This document shows positions 1 to 7,468 of a DNA stretch of 64,000 nucleotides, piece after piece. Below the pieces are notes generated by a model, which ran no database searches, was not told where the DNA came from, and saw nothing but the letters and a program-made list of their open reading frames with translations. Each line of letters begins with the position of its first letter. Positions within the stretch are counted from its first letter, which is position 1. Source of the stretch: Anaeromonas sp052088025 (GTDB taxonomy: Bacteria; Bacillota; Clostridia; Tissierellales; SIT17). Location of the stretch: positions 1-64,000 of the forward strand of contig NZ_JBQCYD010000006.1 of assembly GCF_052088025.1 (NCBI RefSeq), read 5' to 3'. A program made the position numbers and the translations under genes.

Positions 1-474
1 ATCCTTACCAATATCAATTGCTAATACAAAGCTTTTTATTATTATAGAAATTAATATAATATATATTATAAAATTAGCTATATTTGATATAGTCTCATTT
101 TCAAATGAATTTTGAAGATTTATAAGTATAGCAGAAATTATAGCTAATAATAAAAGTTGTAGTATTAAATCTATATTTTTCATGAATTCATCTAATAAAA
201 GCTTTAATATACCATTTAATATCTTTTCCTCTTCAAATACTTTTTCTCCTTTAACAATTCTTTGGATTATAGATTTAAATTCTATATCACCAAAATATTC
301 TTTAGTATCAGTGTTTATTTTTTTAATTATATTAGTTATTTCATTGATATTTAAATTATCTAACTGCTTTTCAACCAATTCATAAGTAATATTTGAATCT
401 TTATCTTCTTCGGATGCATAAACATTTGTATTTATAAAACTAGCTATAATAATTAGTAATATTATTTTTTTCAT
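1..474 (-). CDS. spoIIIAE: Stage III sporulation protein AE (partial, C-terminus beyond the window edge)
   Basis: This is the first 158 codons of SpoIIIAE; the rest lies outside the window. It starts at ATG 474 and opens with a clear signal sequence (MKKIILLIIIASF, then a VYA-SEE junction). A charged stretch follows, and a hydrophobic segment begins near residue 110. SpoIIIAE is a polytopic membrane protein of the SpoIIIA-SpoIIQ channel that joins mother cell and forespore during engulfment. It is the fifth gene of the spoIIIAA-AB-AC-AD-AE order seen here and follows spoIIIAD by 11 nt. Identification rests mainly on operon position plus the signal peptide and hydropathy, because the conserved C-terminal half is not visible. 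Confidence 0.85.
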   Translation of the reverse strand, partial: MKKIILLIIIASFINTNVYASEEDKDSNITYELVEKQLDNLNINEITNIIKKINTDTKEYFGDIEFKSIIQRIVKGEKVFEEEKILNGILKLLLDEFMKNIDLILQLLLLAIISAILINLQNSFENETISNIANFIIYIILISIIIKSFVLAIDIGKD

Positions 475-485
475 AAGTCACACCT

Positions 486-872
486 TTAAGGCATTATTTT
501 TAATATTAATTCTAACAATGAAAGTAATATTGGTATAGAAATTACTAAAATCATAACTTTACCCGCAAGTTCTATTTTCGTTGCAATAGAAGATTCACCA
601 GCATCCTTTGCAATTTGAGCACCAAATTCACAAATATAAGCAATACCTATTATTTTTAATATTGTAGTAAAATATATAAAATCTAAATTTGCCCTAATAG
701 ATAGATCCTTTAATACATCTATTACAAATATTACTTTGTCCATAATAAATATGAAAATCAAAATCCCTGTAACAACACTTAATAATATAGAAATTTCTGG
801 TCTTTGTTCTCTTAAGGTTACAATTAGGAGAGTTGCTATAAGTGCAATGGCTACAACTTGTACTATATTCAT
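486..872 (-). CDS. spoIIIAD: Stage III sporulation protein AD
   Basis: A 128-residue membrane protein with several hydrophobic segments (about residues 5-22, 27-47, 60-95 and 108-128), matching the usual length of SpoIIIAD. It forms part of the mother-cell side of the SpoIIIA-SpoIIQ feeding-tube complex needed for late forespore gene expression. An upstream in-frame GTG at 881 is possible, but the AAGGTG ribosome site lies six bases before ATG 872, so 872 is preferred. It sits between spoIIIAC and spoIIIAE in the conserved order. Confidence 0.9.
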   Translation of the reverse strand: MNIVQVVAIALIATLLIVTLREQRPEISILLSVVTGILIFIFIMDKVIFVIDVLKDLSIRANLDFIYFTTILKIIGIAYICEFGAQIAKDAGESSIATKIELAGKVMILVISIPILLSLLELILKIMP

Positions 873-882
873 ATTAATCACC

Positions 883-1080
883 TTAATATAAATTAAAAAT
901 TGACTTTACATTATCAAAAAGATCAATTATTAAATCTATAACAATGCCAAGAACCATCACTATACCAACTAAAGTGACCATAGTTGCCATTTCTTCTCTT
1001 TCAGCCCTAATTAGTACTTGATTGGTAATAGAAACTAATAAACCTATACCAGCTATCTTAAAAATTATATCTACGCTCAT
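883..1080 (-). CDS. spoIIIAC: Stage III sporulation protein AC
   Basis: A 65-residue protein with two membrane segments (about 5-25 and 33-53) separated by a short charged loop (RAEREE), which is the typical SpoIIIAC form and length. It is a small membrane subunit of the SpoIIIA channel between mother cell and forespore. A GGGGAG ribosome site precedes the ATG. It follows spoIIIAB by 13 nt and precedes spoIIIAD, so translation is probably coordinated along the operon. Confidence 0.92.
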   Translation of the reverse strand: MSVDIIFKIAGIGLLVSITNQVLIRAEREEMATMVTLVGIVMVLGIVIDLIIDLFDNVKSIFNLY

Positions 1081-1093
1081 ATTTTACTCCCCT

Positions 1094-1618
1094 TTAAATT
1101 AATATCAGTATAATTAACAATCCAAAAATTACTCCTAATTTTTTATGTAATTTTTCATTTTTTTCTGCTTCAATTATTGCTTGTTTTCTTTGAATTTTTA
1201 ATTGCTCTATAGCAGTATCAAAATGTTTATTTTGTTCATCACTATCAGTAACTCCCATTACTTTTGAAAGTGATAATAATATCTCTTTATCTTCTTTTGT
1301 AAAATTGTAGTTTGAACTCTCCATAGTTAAAATATTTTTAAATGCATTATGTAAATTTGAATTTCTATTATTGTTTAAATTTATAATTGTATCTAAAAAT
1401 ATTTTTGAAACTTTACTATCAGATCTCTCATCTACATTCTTAAAAGCTATATCTATAGGATTAGACAAATGAATTATTTCTGTATCTAAAATCAAAAGAC
1501 AATTTATCATAGAAGTTATATTTTCTACTCTATTAGAATATTTCTTGCTTATTAATATTCCAATAATAGAAGATGGAATAAAAATCATTGCGCAAGCTGC
1601 TATTTTGATTACAAACAT
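1094..1618 (-). CDS. spoIIIAB: Stage III sporulation protein AB
   Basis: A 174-residue protein with an N-terminal membrane segment (about 3-24), a helical soluble body and a C-terminal hydrophobic tail (about 160-174). SpoIIIAB resembles GspF-type membrane proteins and works with the SpoIIIAA ATPase, which is why the SpoIIIA machine is compared with type II secretion. The start overlaps the end of spoIIIAA by 10 nt, with an AAAGGAG ribosome site, suggesting translational coupling. Length and place in the operon fit the family. Confidence 0.92.
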   Translation of the reverse strand: MFVIKIAACAMIFIPSSIIGILISKKYSNRVENITSMINCLLILDTEIIHLSNPIDIAFKNVDERSDSKVSKIFLDTIINLNNNRNSNLHNAFKNILTMESSNYNFTKEDKEILLSLSKVMGVTDSDEQNKHFDTAIEQLKIQRKQAIIEAEKNEKLHKKLGVIFGLLIILILI

Positions 1619-2610
1619 TTGATTTCTCCTTTATGATTTATCAATGATTTATTTGTAACACCATCTAAAATATCTCTTATAGTGCCAACACCCTTAGAAT
1701 TATCTAAAATAATTATTCTTTTAAAAATTTTTTCATCAATTATATTTGCTATATTAGGCTTTGATTTGATATCTAATAAACTTTCTCCATGTATAGTAGC
1801 AAGAATCTTAACACCTGCTTTGAGTGAATTATGTATGGCATCAATATCCTCTTTAGCACCAAGTTCATCAGTTGCAATTACATTAGGTGATAGGGCTCTT
1901 AGCATCATAAGTGTTCCTTCAAATTTATTTACCCTATCTAATACATCAGTTCTAAGCCCTAAATCATTTTGAGGTATACCTTGGTGTAGGCCTCCAATCT
2001 CTGATCTTTCATCAATAACTGCGACCTTTATTTTATTATTGCTAATGGTTCTTATGATATCTCTAAGTAAAGTAGTCTTCCCACATTGAGGAGGAGAAAT
2101 TATCAAAGTATTAAATATACTCCCCTTGTCCCATAAAAAGGGAACCACATCTTTAGAAATTCCAATCTTTTGTCTAGCTATTCTTATATTTAGAGATGAA
2201 ATATCTTTTATAGTAGAGATGTTCTTATCTTTATATATAACTTTTCCACCAATTCCAATTCTATGTCCACCTTTTATAGTTATAAACCCATTTATTAATT
2301 CATTTTGTACCGAATATACCGAATACTCACAAAGTCTTTCAAATGTTTTTTTTATAATTTCTTTTTTTACAATAAAACTTTCATTTATATGCTGTGTTAA
2401 TTTTCCATTTTCTTTTACAAAGTAATCATTTCCAAAGGCTTCAATCATTAGAGGTCTGTCTACTCTTAATCTTATTTCTTCAATAGTTTTTTTATGACTA
2501 GTAGGTATATTTTTAAGTATATTCTCAAGCTTTATATCTAATCTTGATATTACAGATTCAAATCTTTTCAAATCATATAATACATCTTCATTATTCCTTA
2601 GTTTATTCAT
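1609..2610 (-). CDS. spoIIIAA: Stage III sporulation protein AA, AAA-type ATPase
   Basis: SpoIIIAA is the predicted motor ATPase of the mother-cell SpoIIIA complex and is related to secretion ATPases. The 333-residue protein has a Walker A motif SPPQCGKTT near 172-180, a Walker B-like strand VAVIDERSE near 196-204 and the conserved ATDELG stretch near 245. The start is ATG 2610 with an AAGGAGG site nine to ten bases upstream. It is the first gene of the spoIIIA operon, directly downstream of a sigma-E-type promoter (2635-2664) with a leader of only about 18 nt. Its 3' end overlaps spoIIIAB. Confidence 0.95.
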   Translation of the reverse strand: MNKLRNNEDVLYDLKRFESVISRLDIKLENILKNIPTSHKKTIEEIRLRVDRPLMIEAFGNDYFVKENGKLTQHINESFIVKKEIIKKTFERLCEYSVYSVQNELINGFITIKGGHRIGIGGKVIYKDKNISTIKDISSLNIRIARQKIGISKDVVPFLWDKGSIFNTLIISPPQCGKTTLLRDIIRTISNNKIKVAVIDERSEIGGLHQGIPQNDLGLRTDVLDRVNKFEGTLMMLRALSPNVIATDELGAKEDIDAIHNSLKAGVKILATIHGESLLDIKSKPNIANIIDEKIFKRIIILDNSKGVGTIRDILDGVTNKSLINHKGEIKCL

Positions 2611-2634
2611 AACCTGTCCCTCCTTATATATATA

Positions 2635-2664
2635 TTTGTATTACCTCATCATCTCAAATATTCC
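2635..2664 (-). promoter_or_regulatory. Predicted sigma-E promoter of the spoIIIA operon
   Basis: On the minus strand, GGAATATT (2664-2657) is followed after 14 nt by AATACAAA (2642-2635). The first element matches the Bacillus sigma-E -35 consensus GKMATATT at all eight positions. The second keeps the ATACA core of the -10 consensus CATACAHT. Predicted transcription start is near 2628, just before the ribosome site of spoIIIAA. The spoIIIA operon is a classical sigma-E target, so sequence and biology agree. Confidence 0.75.
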
Positions 2665-2680
2665 TAAATTTTAAAAAAAT

Positions 2681-2713
2681 AAAAAAAACTATGATAAGTT
2701 AACTTATCATAGT
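2681..2713 (-). terminator. Rho-independent terminator between the CD1247-like gene and spoIIIAA
   Basis: A perfect 26-nt inverted repeat (2688-2713, 13-bp stem, no loop in the DNA dyad) is followed on the minus strand by a run of eight T residues (2681-2688) and more T-rich sequence. It ends the long efp-side transcript and insulates the sporulation operon. Confidence 0.85.
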
Positions 2714-2727
2714 CTTTAAAAAAATAT

Positions 2728-3009
2728 TTATTTATGTATNNNNNNNNNNTCTTCGTATTCTTCATCATATTCATCAAATACGTCATATATATCTTCTTCT
2801 ACATCAGATAAATCTTCATCAATATAATCAATGTATTCTGCCATTTCATCTTGCTCAAGAGCTATTCCTTCTAAAGCATCAACCATATCATCTAATACAT
2901 CTACAATATTTAATAATAATTTACCCTCTTTACTCTTTTCACTAATGTCTAACCCATCAGCTAATCCTTTTAAGTATGATACTTTTTCATATAAATATTC
3001 CATTTTCAA
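2728..3009 (-). CDS. CD1247 N-terminal-domain-like protein, interrupted by an assembly gap
   Basis: A small, very acidic protein. Its first 85 residues (MEYLYEKVSYLKGLADGL, then KEGKLLLNIVDVLDDM) resemble the N-terminal domain known from the clostridial CD1247 family, which often sits between efp and spoIIIAA exactly as here. Ten N at 2740-2749 break the gene, so the last residues and the stop at 2728 are uncertain in both frame and length. From memory, longer relatives carry a C-terminal zinc-ribbon; none is visible, and it may be missing through the gap. The function is unknown; some databases label relatives as regulators without evidence. An AGGAGG site precedes the start. Confidence 0.7.
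   Translation of the reverse strand: MKMEYLYEKVSYLKGLADGLDISEKSKEGKLLLNIVDVLDDMVDALEGIALEQDEMAEYIDYIDEDLSDVEEDIYDVFDEYDEEYEXXXXIHK
2740..2749. other. Assembly gap (10 N)
   Basis: Ten consecutive N bases fall inside the 3' end of the CD1247-like gene. The true gap length is unknown, and flanking reading frames cannot be joined with confidence. Confidence 0.98.
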
Positions 3010-3040
3010 AAACCTCCTATTATTTTTATTATATTATAAC

Positions 3041-3598
3041 CTAAACTCTAGATAAATACTCACCAGTTCTTGTATCTATTTTAATTTTATCATTGATATT
3101 TATAAATAATGGTACAGTAACATTCGCCCCAGTTTCAACTTCTGCAGGTTTAGTAGCGCCTGAAGATGTATCGCCTTTTAGTCCTGGTTCAGTATGAGTT
3201 ACTATTAATTCCACAAAGTTTGGAGCATCTACTTGGAAAGGCTTACCTTCATAGAATTTCATAGTAGCTACATCATTTTCCTTCAAGAATTTTATAGCAT
3301 CTTCTACTTGATCATAATTCAAAGCAATTTGCTCGTAAGTTTCATTGTCCATGAAATGATACAATTCCCCATCACTATATAAATATTGCATTTCCTTGGT
3401 CTCTATATGTGCCTTTGGAAACTTTTCAGATGGATTATAAGTATTTTCTCTTATTGCACCTGTTTTTAAATTTTTGATTTTAGTTCTAACAAAAGCAGCT
3501 CCTTTTCCAGGTTTTACATGTTGAAAATCAATGATTTGATATATACTTCCATCAATTTCAATAGTGATACCTTTTCTAAAATCTCCTGCCATAATCAT
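3041..3598 (-). CDS. efp: Translation elongation factor P
   Basis: EF-P relieves ribosome stalling at proline runs. The 185-residue protein has the three beta-barrel domain layout of the family: a KOW-like N-terminal domain, then OB-fold domains, with the C-terminal signature-like stretch INDKIKIDTRTGEYLSR. The modified-residue loop reads KPGKGAAFV near residues 30-38, with Lys at the position typical of Firmicutes. An AGGAGG ribosome site sits eight bases before ATG 3598, favouring it over the second ATG at 3592. It follows aroQ by 26 nt and precedes the CD1247-like gene, a common clostridial arrangement. Confidence 0.97.
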   Translation of the reverse strand: MIMAGDFRKGITIEIDGSIYQIIDFQHVKPGKGAAFVRTKIKNLKTGAIRENTYNPSEKFPKAHIETKEMQYLYSDGELYHFMDNETYEQIALNYDQVEDAIKFLKENDVATMKFYEGKPFQVDAPNFVELIVTHTEPGLKGDTSSGATKPAEVETGANVTVPLFININDKIKIDTRTGEYLSRV

Positions 3599-3624
3599 AA
3601 TAATTTCCTCCTAAATGTTAATTT

Positions 3625-4059
3625 CTAAATATCTAACTCATTTATAGCATCAATTGCTATAAGATAAGTTTTATATCCAAAACCACTTATACTTCCGCTT
3701 GCAACAGATGATATAACTGATTTATTTCTAAATTTTTCTCTAGCATAAATATTTGAAATATGAACCTCTATAACAGGAATATCAATAGATTCAATAGCAT
3801 CTCTAATAGCAATACTATAGTGACTATATGCTCCAGCATTTAATATTATAAAATCAAATTGATTATCTGCTAATTGTATCCTGTCTATTATACTACCTTC
3901 ACTATTTGAGCTAAAAGTTTCTAAGTAATAATTTAGTTTTTCACATCTTTGCTTGCATATCTTTTCAATTTCATCTAAAGTTTTATTCCCATATATATCA
4001 TTGTCTCTCTTACCCAATAAATTTAAATTAGGTCCATTAATCATAAGTATATTTTTCAT
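3625..4059 (-). CDS. aroQ: 3-dehydroquinate dehydratase, type II
   Basis: Catalyses 3-dehydroquinate to 3-dehydroshikimate, third step of the shikimate pathway. The 144-residue length and motifs are those of the dodecameric type II enzyme: GPNLNLLGKR near residues 9-18 (with the active-site lid Arg), LNAGAYSHYS near 74-83, and IEVHISN near 96-102 with the catalytic His. It lies between aroK and efp. With aroK here and aroE at 17.8-18.6 kb, three shikimate genes bracket the pilus cluster. Confidence 0.96.
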   Translation of the reverse strand: MKNILMINGPNLNLLGKRDNDIYGNKTLDEIEKICKQRCEKLNYYLETFSSNSEGSIIDRIQLADNQFDFIILNAGAYSHYSIAIRDAIESIDIPVIEVHISNIYAREKFRNKSVISSVASGSISGFGYKTYLIAIDAINELDI

Positions 4060-4122
4060 TAGTATTCCCCATTTATTACTCTATTATATATTACCACAAA
4101 AACTACATGTTTAATAGATGTA

Positions 4123-4668
4123 TTATTTCTTATTTTTATTATTTTTCTTATGCCTATTCCTAAAATACAGTTTAGTTATTTCATTAACAATAGCATAATG
4201 ATTCTTATTATCGACTCTAATAATAAAGTCAGCATTACCATAGTACAACTTCTTTCTTTTATCTAATAATATAGAAACTTCATTTGTCCAATTTTTCTTT
4301 TCTAATAAAGGTCTTTTTTTGTAGGAATTTTTGAGATTATAAATAATATTATCAGTAGAACTTTGAAGTAAAAATATAAATCCATTTTTTTTTAATAATT
4401 CAATATTATCAGGATTTAATACAGTTCCTCCGCCAGTAGATATTATCTTGTTTTCTTTTTTACTTATTTCTTTTATAACTTGATTTTCTAGTTTTCTAAA
4501 ATGATTTTCTCCATATTTTTTGAATATATCCTCTATTTTCATGCCTTCTCTTTTTTCTATTAAAAAATCCGTATCTATGAACTCTTTTTTTAGTTTTCTA
4601 GAAAGTCTTCTACCATTAGTAGTTTTACCAGTTCCCATAAAACCTATCAGCACGATATTTGTTTTCAT
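4123..4668 (-). CDS. aroK: Shikimate kinase
   Basis: Phosphorylates shikimate with ATP. Walker A GFMGTGKT lies at residues 9-16, the shikimate-binding DTD motif near 33-35, GGGT near 79-82, and the lid Arg in KKRPLL near 117-122. The 181 residues include a lysine/asparagine-rich tail (about the last 12 residues) not needed for the fold. It follows the ComFB-family gene of the pilus operon by 23 nt and so probably shares its transcript. The ribosome site (GGTGAT) is weak, suggesting low or coupled translation. Confidence 0.95.
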   Translation of the reverse strand: MKTNIVLIGFMGTGKTTNGRRLSRKLKKEFIDTDFLIEKREGMKIEDIFKKYGENHFRKLENQVIKEISKKENKIISTGGGTVLNPDNIELLKKNGFIFLLQSSTDNIIYNLKNSYKKRPLLEKKNWTNEVSILLDKRKKLYYGNADFIIRVDNKNHYAIVNEITKLYFRNRHKKNNKNKK

Positions 4669-4691
4669 TTTATCACCAACTATTAATTAAT

Positions 4692-4961
4692 TTAATCATG
4701 TTTAGGATTTTTAGTAACTATTTCTGCTGCTTTTGTAAGTTCACGAAGAATATCTGCAGTAAATTGTCCTTCTAATTGAGATATTAACTTAGAAGAAACT
4801 TCCCCCATTGGTCTTGATATATATTTAGGTGGTAAATTATTAAGTGCTATAGCTAAAATATCATTCATGCACCTTTCACATTTGCAAGAATTTGGATACT
4901 TATTTAATACATTCTTTAGATTATATCTTACTTCAACTTCCATAAAATTATATATTGTCAT
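4692..4961 (-). CDS. ComFB-family protein (late competence / cyclic-dinucleotide receptor family)
   Basis: An 89-residue soluble protein with the ComFB pattern: N-terminal YNFMEVEV, a CKCERCMNDILAIALNNLPPKY core (residues about 27-48) and a helical C-terminus. Bacillus ComFB is encoded in the late competence operon comF. More recent work on cyanobacterial relatives describes ComFB proteins as cyclic di-nucleotide receptors that affect type IV pili. Its start codon overlaps the stop of the preceding prepilin gene (TAATG), so it is translationally coupled to the pilus operon. No DNA-uptake gene such as comEA or comEC is in the window, so a pilus-regulatory role is at least as likely as competence. 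Confidence 0.8.
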   Translation of the reverse strand: MTIYNFMEVEVRYNLKNVLNKYPNSCKCERCMNDILAIALNNLPPKYISRPMGEVSSKLISQLEGQFTADILRELTKAAEIVTKNPKHD

Positions 4962-5449
4962 TAATACGTCCCCACTTCATCCCTTATTTTATTGTTATAG
5001 CCTTCTTCTATATTTTCATACATATGAATCCTTCCAGTCGCTGGAGTAATAGATATTTTAATATATTTGTTATTATCATTGTTTATGATGAATATGCTGC
5101 AAGCTCGTGAAGGTGCACCCATTCTAGTGAATTGTATTGTCTCAGGTATTATATTAGGTTTTAAATTAGTAGTTATTTGAAAATTTTCTTTTAATTTCTT
5201 AGTTTTATTAACTTTATTATCTATATATAATTCATAATGCTTAGATTCTAGCCTTATCCTATTTTCACTATTGTTATTGCTTGTTTTACTTTTAGTTTTA
5301 ATATAATTTAGATCCATAGTAAGTTCTCTACCATATCTTTTCATTTCAGAATCACTAAAATCGAACTTTGGAACAGCTATAACAATTATTATACCCATAA
5401 TTGCAAGTATTAAAATCAACTCTATTATCGTAATACCTTTATTATCCAT
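4961..5449 (-). CDS. Type IV minor prepilin, GspH/FimT-like
   Basis: A 162-residue prepilin with a very short leader (MDNKG) and cleavage expected after the Gly. The mature N-terminus ITIIELILILAIMGIIIVI keeps Glu at position 5, needed for pilin assembly. The globular part is small and beta-rich and contains a GAPSRACSIFI stretch, in keeping with GspH/FimT-like minor pilins that prime the fibre. It overlaps the next gene (ComFB family) and follows a secreted 475-residue protein. Substrate of the prepilin peptidase at 12557-13300. Confidence 0.85.
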   Translation of the reverse strand: MDNKGITIIELILILAIMGIIIVIAVPKFDFSDSEMKRYGRELTMDLNYIKTKSKTSNNNSENRIRLESKHYELYIDNKVNKTKKLKENFQITTNLKPNIIPETIQFTRMGAPSRACSIFIINNDNNKYIKISITPATGRIHMYENIEEGYNNKIRDEVGTY

Positions 5450-5474
5450 AGTATATACCTCTTTTATCTAGATT

Positions 5475-6902
5475 TTAATCTATATCAGGCCATTGTGTAA
5501 AGTTAATTTTTTTTGTTATTTGATTAGTTTTGTTTGTGGATTTGTTGAACGTTACAGTGTTGTTTGTGTTGGGTGCTATTTTATTACTTTGTATATCATA
5601 TATTAAGAGATATTTAGTTATTTTATTATATTTATCTACTTTTGGAACTATAGTTGTACCTTCTACATCTACTTTTAAAGGATCAAGTCCTTTATAACCA
5701 TCTTCATCCTTGCCAGTATATGAAAAAATTTTATATTCCCCAGTACTTATATTTCCGGGTAAATCTATAGTGGTATTTCTACTATTAATATTATCAGATT
5801 CAAATTCTACTGCGAATTGATATACATTTTCTATAGATAAGTCTATTGAATTTTCTTCATTATCATAGATTTTATTATTGAAAAATAAATTAGGTGTTTT
5901 AGCTGCTATATCACTTACTGCATCTTCTACCGTTACTTCTTTTGGTGGAAACTTTAAGTTTATTTTTTCTATAGAACCATCTTTATTTTTTAATCCATCA
6001 AATGAAGCATTTATTATATTGCCAATTTCGTATTTCCCACTTTTATTTGCTTTAAATTTCAAGTTAAAATCTATTGGTTCAGCTATATACTTTTGTTTTG
6101 TTTCATCTAATTTATAATTTATAAGTGTTTGTAATTTGCCATTTACAATATTATTTTGTTTTTCTAATCCTTCAGGTAAATCTAATATTTCTAATCCATT
6201 AGGAATTTGAAAATCTATATTTATTTTACTATTTAATAGTTCCTTTTGAACATTAGGTTCATCAATATCATCACTACCTATTGGATTAATTGATCTAGCA
6301 AGTTCTATTATATTGTCGTCTTTATCTAATGCTAAAATATAAGCATAAAAACCTTCATCCCCTGAATATTTCTTGTTTTTATCACGATTTTTGGAGTCCG
6401 AAAATAACGGAATTTGGTTAGGTTGAAATCTTGGATTATTAAATTTATAATCTCTAAGAGGAACATCCTTTCCACTAGTATCTATAAATATTTCTTCTTT
6501 TTCAGTTTTTATTTTATTATAAACTTTATCAGGAGGATGAGATGAATATAATAAATAAAATTTGTATTCCGATTTATTATTATAATTTAGTTCAAACTCA
6601 ACTTGAAACTGTTGAATTTTGTTGCTTCCATTACTTTTCTTTATAGTTTTTACATTTGATATTAATCTATTATTTCCAACTAAAGATACATCTATGTTTT
6701 GTAGTTTTATACTATACTTAATATTAATTTCATCACCAGTTATATAAAAATCATCTATAGGTTTAGAAGTAATATTGCTTTCTGTTTTTACAGTTATAAT
6801 TTCCTTACTATCAGTATTAATTATCTCATCTGCTGCTATTGTTATTGGAGATAGTAATAGACATATTATTGTAAAAAGTATTATTGTTTTTTTTGTTTTC
6901 AT
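5475..6902 (-). CDS. Secreted protein of unknown function in the pilus operon
   Basis: I do not recognise this 475-residue protein. It begins with a standard signal peptide (MKTKKTIILFTIICLLLSP, AxA-like cleavage near residue 24). The rest is polar, rich in Asn, Ile, Lys and Asp, without further membrane segments, Cys residues or sortase motif, and reads as alternating beta strands. Stretches such as LNFKFKANKSGKYEIGN suggest immunoglobulin-like or adhesin-type domains, but this is only pattern impression. Its start overlaps the stop of the upstream prepilin by 4 nt (ATGA), so it is made with the pilus. A tip adhesin, pilus-associated surface protein or assembly factor is possible. Confidence 0.7.
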   Translation of the reverse strand: MKTKKTIILFTIICLLLSPITIAADEIINTDSKEIITVKTESNITSKPIDDFYITGDEINIKYSIKLQNIDVSLVGNNRLISNVKTIKKSNGSNKIQQFQVEFELNYNNKSEYKFYLLYSSHPPDKVYNKIKTEKEEIFIDTSGKDVPLRDYKFNNPRFQPNQIPLFSDSKNRDKNKKYSGDEGFYAYILALDKDDNIIELARSINPIGSDDIDEPNVQKELLNSKINIDFQIPNGLEILDLPEGLEKQNNIVNGKLQTLINYKLDETKQKYIAEPIDFNLKFKANKSGKYEIGNIINASFDGLKNKDGSIEKINLKFPPKEVTVEDAVSDIAAKTPNLFFNNKIYDNEENSIDLSIENVYQFAVEFESDNINSRNTTIDLPGNISTGEYKIFSYTGKDEDGYKGLDPLKVDVEGTTIVPKVDKYNKITKYLLIYDIQSNKIAPNTNNTVTFNKSTNKTNQITKKINFTQWPDID

Positions 6903-7468
6903 CTCTCAACCCCCATATTTCTAAAGTATACACTTGTAGTAATAGGTTTTATATTGTATTTTTCGTCTGTATGTACCGTAAATGTTATACCTATTACATC
7001 TTCTTCTTGGAAAATTAATCTTAAATTAATTTTTTTTATGTAAAAAGCTACTTCCATATTAGCTGATGTTCCTGTTATGTTTTGCATGTTTTTACTAATA
7101 TGACCATACATTAAAATATTTCTTTTGAATGCAAAAATTTTTCGATTATATTCATACCCATTATTAGTTTCAAGTAAGGTAGAAAGTATAATATTATTCA
7201 TTTCAATTTCTTTATCTTTATGATTTTTAAAATCATCCTGTTTAATTTTTTTATTTATCACTTCTATACCTTTTGATTCCATTGCTTCTCTTGATATAAA
7301 TTCTACTGCTGTTCTCATGTTTTGTTGAACTTCTATTCTCTTTTGATTTCTTTCAAAATTGTTTATATTGCTTATAAATATTGAAAAAATCACTGTGGAA
7401 ACTATTCCAAGTAGACCTAAGGCTAATAATAATTCTATAAGAGTAAAGCCCTTTTTATTTTTCATCAT
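6899..7468 (-). CDS. Type IV minor prepilin, PilW/GspJ-like
   Basis: A prepilin of about 189 residues with leader MMKNKKG and mature start FTLIELLLALGLLGIVSTVIF, including Glu5. The C-terminal region is beta-rich. ATG 7468 is preferred over an in-frame start at 7489 because a GGAAAG site sits seven bases before it and the leader then has normal length. It overlaps the end of the 640-residue PilX-like gene by 14 nt and the next gene by 4 nt, so the minor-pilin genes form one coupled unit. GspJ/PilW-type proteins belong to the pilus tip-initiating complex. Confidence 0.83.
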   Translation of the reverse strand: MMKNKKGFTLIELLLALGLLGIVSTVIFSIFISNINNFERNQKRIEVQQNMRTAVEFISREAMESKGIEVINKKIKQDDFKNHKDKEIEMNNIILSTLLETNNGYEYNRKIFAFKRNILMYGHISKNMQNITGTSANMEVAFYIKKINLRLIFQEEDVIGITFTVHTDEKYNIKPITTSVYFRNMGVER

